Shown here piece by piece: positions 13,619 to 17,204 of a stretch of 17,204 nt of DNA. Location of the stretch: assembly GCA_027858355.1 (NCBI GenBank), contig JAQICW010000096.1, forward strand, positions 1-17,204, read 5' to 3'. Each line of letters begins with the position of its first letter. The stretch's first letter is position 1. The DNA is from Desulfobacula sp. (lineage in GTDB: Bacteria > Desulfobacterota > Desulfobacteria > Desulfobacterales > Desulfobacteraceae). The position numbers and the translations under genes are program-made. The notes under the pieces are model-generated. The model was not told where the DNA came from. It did not search any database and worked only from the letters and a program-made list of their open reading frames with translations.

Positions 13619-14989
13619 ATGATGAAACATATAAAAGAAGAGGCCAGAACCATACCTGTAATGGCTGAAACAGAAGTACTGGTGGTTGGAAGCGGACCTG
13701 GTGGGCTCACTGCAGCCGTTGCGGCCGCAAGGGAGGGCGTTGATACCCTGCTGCTGGAGCGCTACGGCTGTTTTGGCGGAGTGCTGAGCCAGGTTGGTGT
13801 TGAGGGTGTTGCCTGGTATAGACATGAAAAGACTGTTGAATCCAATGGAATTGGTAATGAATTTGAGGTGCGGGCTAAAGAACTTGGCGGCAGCTGCCGG
13901 GAATCTCAGTCAGACAGTGAAGCCCTTGATGCTGAAATGTTTAAGGTGGTAGCGGATAAAATGGTCCTGGAAGCAGGTGCGCGACCCCTTTTGCACGCAA
14001 TGGCAGTGGACGTGATTATGGATGGCAATATCATCAAAGGTATCATCATAGAAAGCAAATCAGGCCGCCAGGCAATACTGGCCAAAAGGGTCATTGATGC
14101 GACAGGGGATGCTGATATTGCTGCGAGGGCCGGTGCTCCTTATTATAAAGCGTCAAAAGAGGAGCTGATGATGGTGACGGTCATGTTTGCCTGTCGGGGG
14201 ATCAACCGGGATGTTTTTCAAGAATATGTCCGGGAGACGCTGAAGCCCAGTTACGCTGACTGGGCAGGGGAGAGCTGGGGCCAGACCACATCGGGCAAAG
14301 AGGAAAATATGTTCAGCCCGTATATTGAAGATCCCTTTAAAAGGGCCGTTAAAGAGGGCGTAATCTCCCTTGATGAGAATATCGCCATCGGCGGAACCTG
14401 GAGCACCCTCTCTCCTGAAGGGGATGCCACTCAGCTGAATATGGTTCATCTGCTTAAAAAAGACTGCACAGATGTGTGGGACCTGACAAAGTCTGAAATA
14501 CAGGGCCGTGATACCGTTCTCAAGGCAATAATCGCCTTGAATAAATATGTGCCTGGATTTGAAAAAGCCCGGTTGAGAAACTTCGGCATGACCCTGGGCA
14601 CTAGAGAGTCCCGTAAGATTGTCGGTCGTTACAGTCTGACGGAACATGATGTGATGAACCAGGCCCGGTTTGATGATACCATTGGTATCTTTCCTGAGTT
14701 TATTGATGGCCGTGGTATTATTATCCTGCCCACAACCGGGCGGTATTTTCAGGTGCCCTTTGGATGTATGATGCCCCAGAAAATTGAGAATCTGCTGGTT
14801 GTCGGACGCGCTGTTTCCGGTGACCAGACAGCCCATTGCGCTTTCCGCAACATGATGTGCTGCACGGTCACAGGCCAGGGGGCAGGCACTGCCGCTGCAG
14901 TTTCTTTAAAAAATGGTGTGCACATCAGCAATGTTAACATTGCTGATGTGCAGAAATTATTGATTAAACGGGGAGTAAAAATTAAATAG
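13619..14989 (+). CDS. FAD-dependent oxidoreductase (FAD_oxidored family)
   Basis: The 456-residue flavoprotein has a Rossmann FAD loop VLVVGSGPGGLTAA (20-33), the acidic end of the second strand (E47 in LLLERYG), and a second FAD-contact segment AKRVIDATGDADIAARAG. A C-terminal stretch LLVVGRAVSGDQTAHCAFR closes the FAD site. This pattern belongs to the FAD_oxidored group (PF12831-like), whose members have varied and mostly unknown substrates. No transmembrane segment, signal peptide or Fe-S motif is evident. Two adjacent ATG codons (13619 and 13622) are possible starts; GGAG lies four or seven bases upstream, so the second is better spaced. It is a single gene, divergent from the XdhC operon. 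The last 25 codons overlap a perfect palindrome at 14919-14952. Confidence 0.9.
   Translation: MMKHIKEEARTIPVMAETEVLVVGSGPGGLTAAVAAAREGVDTLLLERYGCFGGVLSQVGVEGVAWYRHEKTVESNGIGNEFEVRAKELGGSCRESQSDSEALDAEMFKVVADKMVLEAGARPLLHAMAVDVIMDGNIIKGIIIESKSGRQAILAKRVIDATGDADIAARAGAPYYKASKEELMMVTVMFACRGINRDVFQEYVRETLKPSYADWAGESWGQTTSGKEENMFSPYIEDPFKRAVKEGVISLDENIAIGGTWSTLSPEGDATQLNMVHLLKKDCTDVWDLTKSEIQGRDTVLKAIIALNKYVPGFEKARLRNFGMTLGTRESRKIVGRYSLTEHDVMNQARFDDTIGIFPEFIDGRGIIILPTTGRYFQVPFGCMMPQKIENLLVVGRAVSGDQTAHCAFRNMMCCTVTGQGAGTAAAVSLKNGVHISNVNIADVQKLLIKRGVKIK
14919..14952. repeat. Perfect 34-bp palindrome inside the 3' end of the FAD oxidoreductase gene
   Basis: Half-site TGCACATCAGCAATGTT is followed at once by its exact reverse complement, so all 17 base pairs match. 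It encodes part of HISNVNIADVQ near the end of the protein. No T-run follows, so it does not look like an intrinsic terminator, although its transcript could form a strong hairpin. It could also be a dimeric protein-binding site or a trace of an inverted duplication. Confidence 0.92.
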
Positions 14990-15079
14990 TAAAAGCTGGG
15001 CAAAAGTTCCTTCCAAAGTCCGTCTGTTTTGACTCAACTGCAGTTAATTTTCTTAACTTTGAATCTCTGGCAGTGCTGG

Positions 15080-16891
15080 TTACAAGGCAAACGCTGCATC
15101 CGGCATTTCCATAATCGCCGGGATATTACCCAGAAGCGCTTCCATTTTGCCCATGGTAGATGGCAGTACCCAGGTAATAAAATACTGGGCCGTTTTTACC
15201 TGGCCTTGATAAAAAGCCTTATCTTTTTTCTTTGCTTTTTCAATTTTGGGGGCTGCCACCACGGCACGCCAAAGCTCCAGCCAGGCCAGACAGACATCCC
15301 CTGTGATATCCAGGAAAGGGTGGGCAGTTGCAAAAGCATCCAATATTTTTTCAGACATGGCAGTCATGCCCATGTGCATAGCTAATACACCCAGCTTGTT
15401 TACGGCCAGTTCCACCTTGCCGGCCAATGAATCAAGTCCTTCAATTTTCTTGGCTGCTTCAATGGTTTTATTCATTTCACCTAGAAGATCCATAAAGGGT
15501 TTGCCTTTTTTCAATCCTAGTTTTCTGCCAAGAAAATCCATTGCCTGTATCCCGTTGGTGCCTTCATAAATGCTGGTAATTTTGCAGTCTCTAAGCAGTT
15601 GTTCCTGGGGATATTCCCTGATAAACCCATACCCACCAAATACCTGGACACCCTGAACGCAGACCTCAAAGGACCGGTCAGTGCAATATGCCTTGACAAT
15701 GGGGGTTAAAAGTTCAATCAAGCCATCATATTTGTCTTTTTCTTCTTTGTTTTCAGCAATTTTGAGTTTATCAAAACAAAGAGCTGTATAATAGAGCAAT
15801 GACCGCATTCCATCGACATAGGCTTTCATAGACATGAGCTGGCGTTTGACATCCGGATGATTGATAATGGCAACGGGTTTGGGGTCCTTGTCAAATATTT
15901 TCATGAGATCCGTTCCCTGGATCCGTTCCCTGGCATAGTTAACTGCATTGATATAGGAAGCCGTTGCAAATCCGAATCCCTGCATTCCCACACCAAGCCG
16001 GGCTTCATTCATCATGACGAACATGGCCTTCATACCCTTGTTTTCTTCTCCGAGAAGCTCTCCTGTACAATTGCCTTTGGAACCAAAAGACAAAGAGGCC
16101 GTGGAATTGCCGTGGATGCCCATTTTTTTCTCAAGACCTGTACAGACAACATCATTGGCTTTGCCAGGGCTGCCGTCCTTGTTCACCCGATATTTGGGAA
16201 CCAGGAATAATGAAATTCCCCTGGTACCGGCAGGCGCACCTTCAATTCTGGCCAGTACGGGATGGATGATATTCTCGGTCAGGTCATGATCCCCGCCCGA
16301 GATAAAAATTTTATTGCCCGTGATGGTAAAAGTGCCGTCTGCTTTGCGTTTGGCCGTGGTGGATAAATTGCCCACATCAGAGCCGGCTTCAGATTCTGTC
16401 AGGCACATGGTACCGGCCCACTTACCCGTGTATAGGTTAGTCAGATACAATTGTTTTTGTTCTTTGGTGCCAAATTCTTCCACCAGTTTGCCGGCCCCGT
16501 GGGTAAGCCCGGGGTACATCAGGAGGGAACAATTGGCACCCGTGAACAATTCACCGGCAGTTGTTGCCAGCACCTGGGGCATGCCCTGGCCGCCGAATTC
16601 CGGGTCATCACACATGGCAAGCCACTCCCCCGCACATAAAAGTTTAAATACCTTGTGAAAGGATTCAGGCACCCTGACATTTCCATTTTCAAGGGTGCAG
16701 CCTTGTTCATCTCCATCCTTGTTTATTGGTAAAAGTTCTTTAACGGACAGGTTCCTGGCTTCGGATACAATCATATCCATGGTTTTTTTATTAAATTCTT
16801 TGAACAATTGATGATTTGCCAGATCTGAAACATCAAGCATCTCATGTAGTACAAATTCCTGATCACGTCTGTCTGCGATTGATTGCGCCAT
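15080..16891 (-). CDS. Acyl-CoA dehydrogenase with C-terminal extension
   Basis: This 603-residue flavoenzyme catalyses the first, FAD-linked oxidation of acyl-CoA in beta-oxidation or a related acid degradation route. The N-terminal domain runs to about 155. The flavin/acyl middle domain includes MCLTESEAGSDVGNL (162-176) and the FISGGDHD strand. The C-terminal helical domain includes YPQEQLLRDCKITSIYEGTNGIQ, where E443 is the probable catalytic base. The extra domain (about 470-603) and overall length fit the long acyl-CoA dehydrogenases of about 600 residues typical of deltaproteobacteria and many proteobacteria. The ATG at 16891 has GGAGAG seven bases upstream. The gene follows a TetR-type reading frame on the same strand by 26 bases, so regulation by a fatty-acid-responsive repressor was likely in its past. 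The substrate chain length is not readable. Confidence 0.95.
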   Translation of the reverse strand: MAQSIADRRDQEFVLHEMLDVSDLANHQLFKEFNKKTMDMIVSEARNLSVKELLPINKDGDEQGCTLENGNVRVPESFHKVFKLLCAGEWLAMCDDPEFGGQGMPQVLATTAGELFTGANCSLLMYPGLTHGAGKLVEEFGTKEQKQLYLTNLYTGKWAGTMCLTESEAGSDVGNLSTTAKRKADGTFTITGNKIFISGGDHDLTENIIHPVLARIEGAPAGTRGISLFLVPKYRVNKDGSPGKANDVVCTGLEKKMGIHGNSTASLSFGSKGNCTGELLGEENKGMKAMFVMMNEARLGVGMQGFGFATASYINAVNYARERIQGTDLMKIFDKDPKPVAIINHPDVKRQLMSMKAYVDGMRSLLYYTALCFDKLKIAENKEEKDKYDGLIELLTPIVKAYCTDRSFEVCVQGVQVFGGYGFIREYPQEQLLRDCKITSIYEGTNGIQAMDFLGRKLGLKKGKPFMDLLGEMNKTIEAAKKIEGLDSLAGKVELAVNKLGVLAMHMGMTAMSEKILDAFATAHPFLDITGDVCLAWLELWRAVVAAPKIEKAKKKDKAFYQGQVKTAQYFITWVLPSTMGKMEALLGNIPAIMEMPDAAFAL

Positions 16892-16917
16892 TTTTTATCT
16901 CTCCATATATATAGATA

Positions 16918-17166
16918 TTATTTTAAAATTCCATTAGTGAACATGTCAAAAATCACGGAAAGCCGTTCTTTTATTTCAATTTCATCTTCATCCCGGAACA
17001 GGGATGCCCATGCAGCAGAGTGAGCAATATCACTGAATAGGGTGGCCATGTCCTGTGAGGGATAAGATTTGAATTCAGTCTGAGCAACACCCTGCTCAAA
17101 CATATCCTTGAACAATCTCACCATTTTATCGTGGAGCTTATTAACCTGGACGTTAAGTTTGTGCAT
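16918..17166 (-). pseudogene. TetR/AcrR-type regulator, C-terminal part only (HTH missing)
   Basis: The 82-residue frame (MHKLNVQVNKLHDKMVRLFK, then DMFEQGVAQTEFKSYPSQDM, AHSAAWASLFRDEDE and SVIFDMFTNGILK) has the helical, ligand-domain character of TetR-family regulators. The N-terminal helix-turn-helix is absent. In this frame two adjacent TAG codons (17182-17187) lie upstream, with protein-like residues (IDAVN) between them and the ATG. No ribosome binding site precedes the ATG at 17166. The gene is therefore probably broken, with its first half beyond the window. Placed 26 bases ahead of the acyl-CoA dehydrogenase, it was likely the local repressor of fatty-acid genes. Confidence 0.55.
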
Positions 17167-17204
17167 ATTTACGGCATCAATCTACTATCGGACTGAAATA
17201 AATG

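Noticed and set aside
14153..14836. 227-codon minus-strand ORF
   Set aside because: Antisense to the flavoprotein gene; no recognisable motif or ribosome binding site.
14990..15079. Terminator between the convergent flavoprotein and acyl-CoA dehydrogenase genes
   Set aside because: Only short A/T-rich inverted repeats (AGTTAA/TTAACT) are visible, too weak to call.
17182..17187. TAGTAG read as pyrrolysine codons
   Set aside because: Tandem amber codons in a regulator have no precedent that I know of, no downstream signal is seen, and a broken gene is simpler.

Overview
The window is a stretch of bacterial chromosome of moderate GC. It most resembles an anaerobic deltaproteobacterium (Desulfobacterota, Desulfobacteraceae-like). 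This rests on a ferredoxin relative with a CNCCSDCC cluster followed by two 4Fe-4S motifs, a roughly 600-residue acyl-CoA dehydrogenase with a C-terminal extension, and the general style of the proteins. The assignment is an inference from family resemblance, because no rRNA or other taxonomic marker is present.

Left part (1-4.4 kb). A frameshifted remnant of a DMSP-lyase-type cupin runs off the left edge. Next come a 47-residue lysine-rich protein, a DEAD-box RNA helicase of the RhlE group and, upstream of the helicase, a 40-residue small ORF with a strong ribosome binding site, all on the minus strand. Divergent from these are rsgA (ribosome small-subunit assembly GTPase) and an aspartate/glutamate-racemase-family gene. 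The helicase and RsgA both act in ribosome/RNA metabolism.

Middle part (4.4-7.0 kb). This is a decay zone. An apparently intact AlbA_2 (Schlafen-like) protein with a four-copy NEGL repeat overlaps, in an ATGA junction, a type I restriction HsdR gene that has lost most of its middle and its end. Nearby are a probable DNA-methylase fragment, a 15-bp tandem duplication, and a ferredoxin-type gene split into N- and C-terminal pieces. It reads as the remains of a restriction-modification island.

Right part (7.0-17.2 kb). On the minus strand lie an MDR-family NADPH-dependent reductase, a YcaD-like MFS transporter with a good promoter, and a probable three-gene operon. The operon reads XdhC-family maturation factor, sugar-phosphate isomerase/epimerase-like TIM barrel, then DadA-like D-amino-acid dehydrogenase, and the last two overlap by 11 bp. 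A 42-residue stump of an aspartokinase lies just upstream. Divergent from this is an FAD-dependent oxidoreductase whose 3' end contains a perfect 34-bp palindrome. The window closes with an acyl-CoA dehydrogenase and, upstream of it, a TetR-type regulator that has lost its DNA-binding half in the readable frame.

No rRNA, tRNA, CRISPR array or complete mobile element was seen. I did not find a convincing complete new defence or biosynthetic system. The most distinctive features are the restriction-island remnants, the orphan XdhC/epimerase/DadA operon and the long palindrome. Family names come from remembered motif patterns; no database search was run.
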